Assembly (NCBI RefSeq): GCF_014490665.1
Contig: NZ_CP061038.1
Span: 1,798,001-1,862,000 of the forward strand
From: Sphingomonas alpina
Lineage (GTDB): Bacteria; Pseudomonadota; Alphaproteobacteria; Sphingomonadales; Sphingomonadaceae
Direction of reading: 5' to 3'
Length of the DNA: 64,000 bases
The first letter of the stretch is position 1; each line of letters opens with the position of its first letter. Positions 18,121 to 26,612 of this stretch are shown in pieces. A model generated the notes under the pieces. The model saw only the letters and a list, made by a program, of their open reading frames with translations, was not told where the DNA came from and ran no database searches. Both the position numbers and the translations under genes were made by a program.

Positions 18121-18206
18121 AAAAAAAAGGGCCAGCCCCTCGAAAGGGACCGGCCTTGAAAGTTTTAGGAGAGGATGCCTGAAAGGCACCGTCTTTGTGC
18201 ACTGCA
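18121..18206 (-). ncRNA. Candidate trans-acting small RNA with anti-Shine-Dalgarno loop
   Basis: Read on the minus strand from about 18206. A first hairpin, GGUGCCU/AGGCAUC with a UUC loop, covers 18174-18190. A single-stranded stretch holds UCUCCU (18167-18172), then AAAACUUUCAA. A 10-bp terminator stem follows, GGCCGGUCCC (18146-18155) with GGGGCUGGCC (18130-18139) around UUUCGA, ending in an eight-U tail (18121-18128). All irregular pairs (two in the terminator, one in the first stem) are G-U wobbles on the minus strand but A-C mismatches on the plus strand, which fixes the direction. A GATAAT -10-like box at 18213-18218 fits a start near 18206. The CUCCU loop suggests it blocks ribosome binding sites. 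Confidence 0.6.
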
Positions 18207-18506
18207 GCGTGAATTATCGCAAGTGCGAAAAATGCGCATGTGATTGCGTTTTGTGCAACTGTAATCATTTATGCGCAACCGCCGGATATGGCGGAATTGC
18301 GTGTGTTCCTCCGGAACTGGAGCGTGGAGCGAGACGACTTTGGCGTGCAATAATATTATCTTTACCAGGATTTGAGCCTTCCCGCCGCGTTGCGGCGCAA
18401 CGATTTTGGGCAATAAACTGAATTTCGGCTTCAGCTTTTTTGCTGAAGCGGAAATGGAAATACTGGCTAAGGGGTGGGCCGTTCGCTCCGAAAGACCTCC
18501 GCCATC
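18207..18506. other. Intergenic region upstream of the TonB receptor
   Basis: No gene seen. It holds the presumed promoter of the minus-strand small RNA, an AT-rich stretch at about 18340-18365, and a hairpin with arms 18423-18435 (tttcggcttcagc) and 18442-18454 (gctgaagcggaaa) around six T, with one internal mismatch, about 50 bp before the receptor start. I see no cobalamin-box or other known riboswitch signature. Confidence 0.5.
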
Positions 18507-20531
18507 ATGCTTCGCCTGATCTGCCTGCCGCTCATTGTCCCGCTGCTACCGAGTCCCGCGCTCGCGCAGCGGGCGCCGTCGGGCCCGGCCGATGCCAGTG
18601 GCGACATCGTCGTGATCGGTGCCGGGCTGCCGCTGCCGCCGGGTACGCCTGCTTATGGCTCCGTGGTGATCGACCGCGACCGGTTGACCGACGAAGCATC
18701 GGGCCGGGTCGAGAATGTTCTGAAGGATGTTGCCGGCTTTCAGCAATTCCGCCGCTCGGACAGTCGCTCGGCCAATCCTTCGGCGCAGGGTATCACGCTG
18801 CGCTCGCTCGGCGGCAATGCCTCGAGCCGAACATTGGTGTTGCTCGACGGCGTGCCGATCGCCGATCCATTCTTCGGCTATATCCCGTTCGCGTCACTGT
18901 CCAGCGACCGGCTTGGCGCGGTGCGCATTACGCGGGGCGGGGGAGCGGGACCGTTCGGAGCGGGCGCGGTCGCAGGGACGGTCGAACTGGTCAGTACGGG
19001 GCGCAGCGATTTGCCGCTTGTCGCCGGCGAAGGCTTTTACGGCAGCAACGATGCGATGAGCGTATCCGGCGCGATCTCACCCGACCTCGGCGACAATGGC
19101 GGCTTTGCCACAGTGTCGGGCAAGTTCGAGCGCAGCGACGGCTTTTTTACCACGCCGCCGGCGCAGCGCGTTCCTGCCTCGGCACGCGCACGGTATCGCG
19201 ACTGGTCGGCGGCGCTGCGTGCGGTCGCGCCGCTCGATGCCGCAACCGACCTGCAATTTCGCGGCACCGTGTTCGGCGACAATCGTACGCTGCGCTTTGT
19301 CGGTGCGGACAGTTCGTCGGAGGGGCAGGATGCGAGCATCCGCCTGGTCCATCGCGGCAACTGGCAGGTCGATGCGCTGGCTTATGTCCAGGCGCGCAAC
19401 TTCACCAACCGGGTGATCAGTGCGACCAGTTTTCACCTGACGCTTGATCAGCGCAACACGCCCTCGACCGGCCTTGGCGGCAAGATCGAGATCCGCCCGC
19501 CGGTCGGGTCCGACCATGTGCTGCGCCTCGGGGTCGATGCGCGGCTCGCGGAAGGAGAATTGTTCGAGGACGCCTATAACGGCGTCACCGGCCTGGTCAC
19601 CGCACGGCGCAATGCCGGCGGGAAGACCAGCACCATTGGTGCGTTCGTCGAGGATGACTGGTCGATCGGAAAGCTGGTGCTGACCGGCGGGGTACGCGGC
19701 GACCGCTGGACGATCACGGACGGTTTCTATCGCGAGCGGAGCGCCGCGGGCCAGCCGACCGCCAATAATGATTATGCGAACCGCGACGGGTTCGAAGGCA
19801 CCGGCCGGGTCGGCGCGCTGTTCAATGCAAGCGATGCCGTGGCGCTGCGCGCGGCGGGCTATACCGGATTCCGCCTGCCGACCCTGAACGAGCTGTATCG
19901 CCCGTTCGTGGTCTTCCCGATTACCACTCAAGCGAACGAGACTCTTGGGCTCGAGAAACTGAAGGGCGTCGAGGCGGGGATCGATGTCACGCCGCTGCCG
20001 GGGGTGAAGATCGGCATCACCGCCTTTTACAACCGGCTCGACAATGCGATCGCCAATGTCACGATCAACGCCACGACGCGTCAGCGCCGCAATGTCGACG
20101 CGATCGTCGCCAAGGGTGTCGAGGTCACCACCGATATGCGCTTCGGCGCGGTGAGGGTCGACGCCTCCTATGCGTTCAGCGACAGCAAGGTGCAGGCATC
20201 GGGCAGCTCGATCGGCCTTGATGGCTTTACCCCCGCACAGAGCCCGCGCCATTCGGCCAGCGCGACATTGGGTTGGGCACCGATCGGCGGCCCGGCCTTG
20301 TCGGCGACGCTGCGCTATGTCGGCGCGCAGTTCGAGGATGACCTTGAGAAGGATGTCCTGCCCGACGCGCTGACCGTCGATGCAACGGCGCGCATGCCGG
20401 TGACGAAGCATGTGTCGATCATCGGGCGGGTGGAGAATCTGTTCGACGAGACCGTGGTCACTCGCAACGCCGGGGGATCGATGGACTATGGCACGCCGCA
20501 GACCTTCTGGATCGGTATCCGCTTCAATTGA
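18507..20531 (+). CDS. TonB-dependent receptor
   Basis: A 674-residue outer-membrane receptor. The start at 18507 opens a clean signal peptide (MLRLICLPLIVPLLPSPALA) ending just before QRAP; the upstream in-frame start lacks one. The TonB-box region is SGDIVVIGAGL. The plug domain contains GITLRSLGGNASSRTLVLLDGVPI and RITRGGGAGPFGAGAVAGTVEL. The barrel ends TFWIGIRFN, with the usual penultimate phenylalanine. The stop directly abuts the convergent carboxylesterase stop with no gap. The ligand is unknown, and no partner transporter genes lie beside it. Confidence 0.85.
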   Translation: MLRLICLPLIVPLLPSPALAQRAPSGPADASGDIVVIGAGLPLPPGTPAYGSVVIDRDRLTDEASGRVENVLKDVAGFQQFRRSDSRSANPSAQGITLRSLGGNASSRTLVLLDGVPIADPFFGYIPFASLSSDRLGAVRITRGGGAGPFGAGAVAGTVELVSTGRSDLPLVAGEGFYGSNDAMSVSGAISPDLGDNGGFATVSGKFERSDGFFTTPPAQRVPASARARYRDWSAALRAVAPLDAATDLQFRGTVFGDNRTLRFVGADSSSEGQDASIRLVHRGNWQVDALAYVQARNFTNRVISATSFHLTLDQRNTPSTGLGGKIEIRPPVGSDHVLRLGVDARLAEGELFEDAYNGVTGLVTARRNAGGKTSTIGAFVEDDWSIGKLVLTGGVRGDRWTITDGFYRERSAAGQPTANNDYANRDGFEGTGRVGALFNASDAVALRAAGYTGFRLPTLNELYRPFVVFPITTQANETLGLEKLKGVEAGIDVTPLPGVKIGITAFYNRLDNAIANVTINATTRQRRNVDAIVAKGVEVTTDMRFGAVRVDASYAFSDSKVQASGSSIGLDGFTPAQSPRHSASATLGWAPIGGPALSATLRYVGAQFEDDLEKDVLPDALTVDATARMPVTKHVSIIGRVENLFDETVVTRNAGGSMDYGTPQTFWIGIRFN

Positions 20532-22025
20532 TCAGGGTGGGGACCAGTGCGTGCATAGTTCGGCACGCAACCCTGTACCGGCGACCGGCATGCCGGCGCC
20601 CAGATTCAGATACTGCAGCGCTGCGCCATAAGCTGGCCAGCGCGTCAGGTCGGCACCGTTCGGGTCACCGCTACGGATGAAGTTCACCCAATAGGCCTGG
20701 AGCGGCGGCGCATCGGCGGCAATGCCGTCCTCGCCCGGATTGCCGAAGACATGGCGCAATTCGCTCGAATGTCCCGGCTGATAGGTAAAGTCGTAGCGCC
20801 ACACCGTAGTCCCCGACTGCTGGCGCATCCCGGCAACGAACTCGGTCGGGCAGGTGAAGACGATGTCAGTGCCGATCTGCATTCGGACCGGACCGCGTAA
20901 CCGGTCGGCGGACGGCGCTTCGCTGCGGTCGAAGCCATAGAAGCGCGCCGCCGCGGCTCCATTCGCGCCGAATGCCAGCAACAGCCGCTCGTGCGCGCTG
21001 GCCAAATCGGGGTAGAAATCGATCTCCTGCGCATTGGTGCCGATCAACAGCGGCACGCGCTGCCCCCCGCCGCGCGCCAGCGTCTTCGCCGGCGGTTCGG
21101 TGATGACATGGCCGTCGATCGTGACCTGGACCCACGGGCTGCCGGCCTCGGGCAGGCCAGGCAGGGTGATGCCGCGCGCCGCCTCCAGCAATGCGGCGAC
21201 CGGTAGTGCACGCAACGCGGCTGCAGTGGCATGAGGCTGGCCCGCCAATGTGGCGAGCCGTTCGCCGATCGCCTCGCTGGCGCGCAGATCGCGGGCCGGA
21301 AAGCCGAAGCCCGCCGTACCGCTCTCTTCGATCGCGCGTCGGAACAGCCCCTTGGCCAGGGGCGAAACCTGTAGCAGCCCGACGTCCATCGCCCCGGCCG
21401 ATTGACCGCCAAGCGTCACCTGTGCCGGATCGCCGCCGAACCGGGCGATGTTGCGCTTGACCCAGGCCAGCGCCGCCTGCTGATCCATCAGCCCGTAATT
21501 GCCCGAGGCACGAAAGGGCGATTCCGCGGTCAGCGCCGGATGCGCCATGAACCCAAGCGCGCCGAGCCGGTACTGGATCGACACCAGCACCACACCGCGG
21601 CGTACCATCGGCGATGCGATCGTGCCCACGCCGCCGCCGGCCTTGTTCCCGCCGCCATGGACCCACACCAGCACTGGCAGAGGCCGCGCTGGGGTCAGGC
21701 TCGGCGTGGCGACTTCCAGGTACAGGCAGTCCTCGGCGCTATAGCCGGCATTGGCCTGGTTCCAGCCGTCACTGAGCTGGGCGCAGGCCGGCGCTGAGCG
21801 CGTTGCATCGCGCACGCCCGTCCAGGGCTTGACCCGAACCGGCGGCTTCCAGCGCAGCGCACCAACCGGCGGCGCTGCGAACGGCACACCACGAAAGGCG
21901 ATGCGGTCGGCAAGCGGCTCGCCACGGATCTGCCCGCCATCCACGCTGACGACGGCCGTGCCGGGCGCCGCTGCCGTTAGAAGCGCCAGACCGGCAAGGG
22001 CAGATGCGCGCCAGAACATCATCAT
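20532..22025 (-). CDS. Type-B carboxylesterase, exported
   Basis: A 497-residue esterase of the carboxylesterase/cholinesterase family. The N-terminal 24 residues form a signal peptide (ASALAGLALLTAAAPGTA). HGGG at 123-126 forms the oxyanion hole, EDCLYLEV at 98-105 is the family signature, and the nucleophile is S209 in GGQSAG, with Gln replacing the usual Glu before the serine. The acidic residue is probably the Glu in GTNAQEIDF and the histidine the one in SELRHVFG. It would hydrolyse carboxylic esters in the periplasm. Several ATG codons lie at the start (MMM). Confidence 0.85.
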   Translation of the reverse strand: MMMFWRASALAGLALLTAAAPGTAVVSVDGGQIRGEPLADRIAFRGVPFAAPPVGALRWKPPVRVKPWTGVRDATRSAPACAQLSDGWNQANAGYSAEDCLYLEVATPSLTPARPLPVLVWVHGGGNKAGGGVGTIASPMVRRGVVLVSIQYRLGALGFMAHPALTAESPFRASGNYGLMDQQAALAWVKRNIARFGGDPAQVTLGGQSAGAMDVGLLQVSPLAKGLFRRAIEESGTAGFGFPARDLRASEAIGERLATLAGQPHATAAALRALPVAALLEAARGITLPGLPEAGSPWVQVTIDGHVITEPPAKTLARGGGQRVPLLIGTNAQEIDFYPDLASAHERLLLAFGANGAAAARFYGFDRSEAPSADRLRGPVRMQIGTDIVFTCPTEFVAGMRQQSGTTVWRYDFTYQPGHSSELRHVFGNPGEDGIAADAPPLQAYWVNFIRSGDPNGADLTRWPAYGAALQYLNLGAGMPVAGTGLRAELCTHWSPP

Positions 22026-22184
22026 TGTCCGTCGTCCCGGTCAAAGGTCGCGCCAGCTCCCAAGGTGAGCGGCGCACACATCTTACTGTTTGGGGGCATG
22101 TTGCCAATAACCTGACCACGGGCGATTCAACCTCGAGACGAGTCGTGAAAGCGTGGTGGCGGGAGAAACATCATCCGGTGGTTC

Positions 22185-22410
22185 GCCCCGCTCTTTGACA
22201 TGACTGATAGATATCGAGCCTGTCCGCGACCGCTGTTCCGGCAATAACAGCGGTGAGCTGACCGCTGTTATTGCGCCATCTGACCCCTGTTCCATACTTC
22301 CCGTCGAATATTGGATATATTGATCAAAGCATTGAAGATTGGTAATAAAGACGGATTTATAATCCAACTTAACAGGGGTGAGGTTTTTTATTTTCCGAAT
22401 AACAGCGGAA
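22185..22410 (+). repeat. Complex repeat element, copy A (ACCGCTGTT type)
   Basis: A non-coding element of about 226 nt. It opens with CGCCCCGCTCTTTGACATGA and ends with aacttaacag, then attttccgaataacagc. Inside, 9-nt units occur in both orientations: ACCGCTGTT at 22229, 22246 (reverse), 22261 and near-copy 22401 (reverse), and ACCCCTGTT at 22283 and 22371 (reverse). An element with the same two ends but a different internal unit lies inverted at 62525-62759. No coding frame is convincing in 22026-22475. Confidence 0.75.
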
Positions 22411-22475
22411 AGGCCGGTCCGAAGTTGAACGCAACCCGCATTCCGACGGTGCTCTTTGTCGAATATCAGCGGGTC

Positions 22476-23396
22476 TCAAGTGCCGCCATCCAGCGTTTGC
22501 CGCAGGCGCGGTGCCGCGAAATCGAGGAAGCGGCGCATCTTGAGCGGCATCTGGCCACGCGCCGCGTGGATCAGGTTGATCGGTGCCGGCTCGGGCTCGA
22601 ACGCCTCCAGGATGATCTTCAGCGTGCCTGCCTCGACCGCCCGTGCCACCTGATAGTGCAGCAGACGCGCGACCCCGACCCGACGAACCGCCGCATCCAC
22701 CGCCGCCTCGGCTGTGGATACCGTGAGCCGCGCTACGATCGGGATTTCGCCAGGCATATCCGATCCGGCAGGCCGAACTTGCCAGCCCGGCGACGGCAGC
22801 GGGATGGCGAGCGTGATACAGGGCAGCCGGGCGAGATCCTCCGGCACTTGCGGTACGCCATGCCCCGCGAGCAGGGCAGGGCTGGCGCAGATCACGGTCC
22901 GCATCGACCCGACCCGTGTCGCGATCATGGTGCTGTCCGGCAGCCGGCCGATGCGGACCGCCATATCGACATGATCGTCGACCAGATGGACGTTGCGGTC
23001 CGACAGAATGAGGCGGATATTGATTTCCGGGAACAGCGCGAGGAAATCGATCACCACCGGCAGGACGTGCAGTCGGCCGAACAGCACCGGCGCAGTCAGC
23101 ACCAGTTCGCCTTTCGGCGTGACGAACTCGCCCGCCGCCTCGCGCTCTGCATCCTCGACCTGTTCCAGGATGCGCCGCGCTGCTGCGACATAAGCGATGC
23201 CGGCATCGGTCAGGGTCAGCTTGCGGGTGGTGCGGATCAGCAAGCGGGCGCCGAGCAGCGCTTCCAGGTCGGAAATCTTGCGACTGAGCGTCGGCACGGG
23301 AACGCGCAGCGCACGCCCGGCGGCAGACAGGCTGCCCTGTTCGATGACGGTCAGCAGCATCGACATGGCTTCGAAGCGATCCATCAATCTTTCCAC
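22476..23396 (-). CDS. LysR family transcriptional regulator
   Basis: A 306-residue regulator. The N-terminal winged helix (MLLTVIEQGSLSAAGRALRV and KISDLEALLGARLLIRTTRK) spans about residues 10-65. The rest is the two-lobe effector domain (GRLHVLPVVIDFLALFPEIN). It belongs to the CrgA-like subgroup that often controls neighbouring oxidoreductases. It is divergent from the operon starting at 23502 with 105 bp between the starts, so it most likely regulates that operon and itself. Confidence 0.87.
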   Translation of the reverse strand: MERLMDRFEAMSMLLTVIEQGSLSAAGRALRVPVPTLSRKISDLEALLGARLLIRTTRKLTLTDAGIAYVAAARRILEQVEDAEREAAGEFVTPKGELVLTAPVLFGRLHVLPVVIDFLALFPEINIRLILSDRNVHLVDDHVDMAVRIGRLPDSTMIATRVGSMRTVICASPALLAGHGVPQVPEDLARLPCITLAIPLPSPGWQVRPAGSDMPGEIPIVARLTVSTAEAAVDAAVRRVGVARLLHYQVARAVEAGTLKIILEAFEPEPAPINLIHAARGQMPLKMRRFLDFAAPRLRQTLDGGT

Positions 23397-23501
23397 TTTT
23401 CGGTAAGCTGAGTTCCAATCTTATCGGATTATGTACTGAACTTAAAAGGCCCATTTCCCTGTCAGCGGGCCGGAGCAGCTCGCGCAGTACAGGAGCTGAT
23501 T

Positions 23502-24041
23502 ATGTCCCGTATCGTTATTCCGACCCGCGATGCAGCACCCGGAGCGTCCCGCGCGACGCTCGACGCGGTCCACCGCCAGCTTGGCGTGGTGCCAAACCTG
23601 TTCCGGCTGCTCGCGATCAGTCCGGCGGCGCTGGCGAGCTATACGGGCCTGTCGGAACCGCTCAAGAAAGTGCTCGACGTCAAGACGCGTGAGCGGATCG
23701 CGCTGGCGGTCGCCGAGGTCAATGGTTGCGACTATTGCCTCTCGGCACACTCCTATCTCGCGCTCAACCTGGCCCGGATCGGCCCGGAGGAGATTGCGCT
23801 CAACCGTGGCGGCGCCTCTTCCGATCCGCGCGCCGATGCCGCGGTGCGCTTCGCCGTCAGTGTGACGCGGGAGCGCGGCCATGTGAGCGACGCGGATCTC
23901 GCTTCGGTGCGCCTGGCCGGCTTTGGCGAGGCTCAGATCGTAGAGATCGTCGCGCTGGTTGCCGAGAATGTCTTCACCAACTTCCTCAACGAAGTCGCGG
24001 CGACCGATATCGATTTCCCTGCGGTCCGCGCCGCCGCCTGA
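23502..24041 (+). CDS. Carboxymuconolactone decarboxylase/AhpD-like protein
   Basis: A 179-residue all-helical protein with the AhpD-type redox motif C76-D-Y-C79 followed by H83 (CDYCLSAHSYL). In this subfamily these residues act in thiol peroxidase chemistry rather than lactone decarboxylation. The N-terminal segment TLDAVHRQLGVVPNLFRLLA matches the uncharacterised peroxidase-related group. It is the first gene of the LysR-flanked operon, 26 bp ahead of the PPOX gene. The proposed role is removal of organic peroxides or reactive electrophiles. Confidence 0.85.
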   Translation: MSRIVIPTRDAAPGASRATLDAVHRQLGVVPNLFRLLAISPAALASYTGLSEPLKKVLDVKTRERIALAVAEVNGCDYCLSAHSYLALNLARIGPEEIALNRGGASSDPRADAAVRFAVSVTRERGHVSDADLASVRLAGFGEAQIVEIVALVAENVFTNFLNEVAATDIDFPAVRAAA

Positions 24042-24067
24042 CATCTTTCCGACGCCGGAGATTGATC

Positions 24068-24697
24068 ATGTCCTATGGTTTCCTCGACATTGCCGTGACC
24101 CCCAGCGTCCGCGCCGCACAGGTTGCGATGGGCGTCGAGGGGACGTGGACCGACTTCAAGGGCAACCGCGCCTTCGATCGCTTTACCGACAATGAGGCGG
24201 CGTTCATTGCCGATCGCGACAGCTTCTACATGGCGACGGTGTCGGAGACCGGCTGGCCCTATGTCCAGCATCGCGGCGGTCCGCGCGGGTTCGTGAAACT
24301 GGTCGACGATCGTACGCTCGCCATACCCGATTATCGCGGGAACCGGCAATATATCAGCGTTGGCAACCTCGCCGCGAGCGACCGCGCGGCGTTGATCCTG
24401 ATGGATTATACGCGGCGCGCCCGGCTGAAGATCTATGCGCATATCGAGGCGGTCGCGCTCGACGCGGATCCTGCGCTCACCGCACGGGTCACGGTCCCGG
24501 ATTACAAGGCGAAGATGGAGCGCATCCTGTTGCTGCGGTTGCAGGCGTTCGACTGGAACTGTCCGCAGCACATCACGCCGCGTTTCACCGAACCGGAGGT
24601 TGCCGAAGCGGTCAAGCCGCTGCGGGATCGCCTGGCTCAGCTGGAGAGCGAGAATGCCGGGCTGCGCGCCAGACTCGCCGCCGAAGGAGATCGATGA
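24068..24697 (+). CDS. Pyridoxamine 5'-phosphate oxidase-family flavoprotein
   Basis: A 209-residue split-barrel protein starting [18 protein letters not shown]. The FMN-binding barrel carries [20 protein letters not shown] and [21 protein letters not shown]. The extra C-terminal part ([16 protein letters not shown], then a short Leu-rich coiled segment) is seen in the larger uncharacterised PPOX-like group, often found near antioxidant genes. Its stop overlaps the next start by four bases. The substrate is unknown; an F420- or FMN-dependent reductase activity is possible. Confidence 0.82.
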   Translation: MSYGFLDIAVTPSVRAAQVAMGVEGTWTDFKGNRAFDRFTDNEAAFIADRDSFYMATVSETGWPYVQHRGGPRGFVKLVDDRTLAIPDYRGNRQYISVGNLAASDRAALILMDYTRRARLKIYAHIEAVALDADPALTARVTVPDYKAKMERILLLRLQAFDWNCPQHITPRFTEPEVAEAVKPLRDRLAQLESENAGLRARLAAEGDR

Positions 24698-25167
24698 TGG
24701 AGAACCAACGCCTGCCCGTGCCACCCTTCACGCTGGTGTCCGCGACCGAGAAAGTGCGGCTCGCCGAGGATGGCTGGAATAGCTGCGATCCGGCACGCGT
24801 GGCGCTTGCCTATACGCCGGACAGCAAATGGCGGAATCGTGCCGAATTTCTTGAGGGCCGCGACGCGATCACCGCATTCCTGACACGTAAATGGGAACGA
24901 GAGCTGGAATACCGGCTGATCAAGGAATTGTGGGCATTCTGCGACAACCGGATTGCGGTGCGCTTTGCCTATGAATGGCGGGACGATAGCAGCCAGTGGC
25001 TCCGTTCCTATGGCAATGAGAATTGGGAGTTCGACGAAAATGGCCTGATGCGCCTGCGCATTGCCAGCATCAACGATCTGCCGATCCGCGACTGCGACCG
25101 CTGTTATCACTGGCCACCTGGCCGGCGACCCGACGATCATCCGGGGCTCAGCGACCTGGGCTTCTAG
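24694..25167 (+). CDS. NTF2-like protein of the DUF1348 group
   Basis: A 157-residue cone-fold protein. The conserved DUF1348 elements are visible: [41 protein letters not shown] and the aromatic-rich [20 protein letters not shown], with the closing [19 protein letters not shown]. The family is widespread but its function is not established; members sit in operons with hydrolases and oxidoreductases, as here. The start ATG overlaps the upstream stop (ATGA); a second ATG follows directly at 24697. Confidence 0.82.
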   Translation: MMENQRLPVPPFTLVSATEKVRLAEDGWNSCDPARVALAYTPDSKWRNRAEFLEGRDAITAFLTRKWERELEYRLIKELWAFCDNRIAVRFAYEWRDDSSQWLRSYGNENWEFDENGLMRLRIASINDLPIRDCDRCYHWPPGRRPDDHPGLSDLGF

Positions 25168-25243
25168 CCGCTCCAACGATCCTGATCGACCCGATTACCA
25201 CCAGCCGGCGGCGCCTGCCGTTCCAGCAACGAGGAAGCATGTC

Positions 25244-26098
25244 ATGACCAATATCACTTACCGCACCGCCGATGTCGATGGCTTCGAGATCTTCTATCGC
25301 GAGGCTGGCGATCCCACGAAGCCTACATTGTTGCTGCTGCACGGCTTCCCGACCTCGGGCCATATGTTCCGCGACCTGATCCCGCTGCTCGCCGATCGCT
25401 TCCACCTTGTCGCACCCGATCTGCCCGGTTTCGGCCGCTCGGCGCTGCCGTCGCGCGATGCCTTTACCTATAGTTTCGACCAACTCGCCAAGGTGATCGA
25501 CCGATTCACCGAAGTGATCGGGCTCGAGCGGTTCGCGATCTATATCTTCGACTATGGCGCGCCGACTGGGTTGCGCATCGCGATGGCGCATCCGGAGCGG
25601 GTGACCGCGATCATCACGCAGAACGGCAATGCCTATGTCGAGGGGCTCAGCGACGGCTGGAACCCCATCGAGCGCTACTGGCGCGAGCCGACCGATGCCA
25701 ATCGCCAGGCGTTGCGCAAAATGCTGACCGAGCATTCGATCCGCTGGCAATATGAGCACGGCGTTGCCGATGTCATGGCGATCTCGCCCGACGGCATCGC
25801 GCTTGACCTCCATTATCTCGAGCGGCCCGAGGCCGATGAGGTGCAACTCGACCTGATGCTCGACTATGCCAGCAACGTCGCGCTCTATCCGGCTTTCCAG
25901 GCCTATTTCCGCGAACATCAGCCTAAGCTGCTGGCAATCTGGGGCAAGAATGATCCGTTCTTCCTCCCGCCGGGCGCCGAGGCCTATCGCCGCGATCTGC
26001 CCAATGCGGATATCCGCTTCCTCGACACTGGCCATTTCGCGCTCGAAACCCATGCGGGCGAGATCGCGGCCGCCATTGCCGGCTTCCTCGACAAATAG
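25244..26098 (+). CDS. Alpha/beta hydrolase, aspartate-nucleophile type
   Basis: A 284-residue hydrolase resembling haloalkane dehalogenases and epoxide hydrolases. The oxyanion motif HGFP is at 33-36. The nucleophile elbow reads IFDYGAP with Asp103 instead of serine, so chemistry on C-halogen or epoxide bonds is more likely than ester cleavage. The acid is in WGKNDPFF and the histidine in DTGHFALE. The start at 25244 is preceded by GAGGAAGC; an upstream extension overlaps the DUF1348 gene in another frame. It is part of the LysR-flanked operon. Confidence 0.85.
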   Translation: MTNITYRTADVDGFEIFYREAGDPTKPTLLLLHGFPTSGHMFRDLIPLLADRFHLVAPDLPGFGRSALPSRDAFTYSFDQLAKVIDRFTEVIGLERFAIYIFDYGAPTGLRIAMAHPERVTAIITQNGNAYVEGLSDGWNPIERYWREPTDANRQALRKMLTEHSIRWQYEHGVADVMAISPDGIALDLHYLERPEADEVQLDLMLDYASNVALYPAFQAYFREHQPKLLAIWGKNDPFFLPPGAEAYRRDLPNADIRFLDTGHFALETHAGEIAAAIAGFLDK

Positions 26099-26137
26099 CC
26101 GCGCGCATCCCATTTAAGGCGGGATTGGAGACCCATC

Positions 26138-26587
26138 ATGACCGAGTATCGCAAGACCGCCGAAGCCGTCGCGGCGCTGACCCCGGAGCAATATCGCGTG
26201 ACGCAAGAGAGCGGCACCGAACGCCCCGGCACCGGCCCGCTGCTCGCGAACAAGGAGCCCGGCATCTATGTCGATATTGTCTCAGGCGAGCCGCTGTTCG
26301 CTTCGTCCGACAAATATGAATCGGGTTGCGGCTGGCCGAGCTTCACCAAGGCGATCGAACCGGCGAATGTGAGCGAGCTGCGCGACGACACGCACGGCAT
26401 GGTGCGCACGGAGGTTCGCTCGGCGCATGGCGACAGCCATCTCGGCCATGTCTTTCCGGACGGGCCGCAGGATCGTGGCGGTTTGCGCTACTGCATCAAC
26501 TCAGCTTCGTTGCGCTTCGTGCACCGGGACGACATGGCGGCGCAGGGCTATGGGGCGTATCTCGACCAGGTCGAAGAGGTGGCCTGA
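26138..26587 (+). CDS. msrB: Peptide-methionine (R)-S-oxide reductase
   Basis: A 149-residue MsrB that repairs R-methionine sulfoxide in proteins. The catalytic cysteine is C119 in [11 protein letters not shown], and the substrate-pocket pattern SGCGWPSF and [10 protein letters not shown] are present. The two CxxC pairs that bind structural zinc in many MsrB proteins are absent: the first position reads SGEPLF. C64 in SGCGWPSF is in the usual resolving position. It lies 39 bp after the hydrolase and is probably co-transcribed, adding oxidative repair to the operon. Confidence 0.92.
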   Translation: MTEYRKTAEAVAALTPEQYRVTQESGTERPGTGPLLANKEPGIYVDIVSGEPLFASSDKYESGCGWPSFTKAIEPANVSELRDDTHGMVRTEVRSAHGDSHLGHVFPDGPQDRGGLRYCINSASLRFVHRDDMAAQGYGAYLDQVEEVA

Positions 26588-26612
26588 GTCGAGGCTTGGG
26601 CGGACGCTCAGT

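Noticed and set aside
18207..18506. Cobalamin or other riboswitch before the TonB receptor
   Set aside because: No B12-box-like or other conserved aptamer element was found; only a simple hairpin is present.
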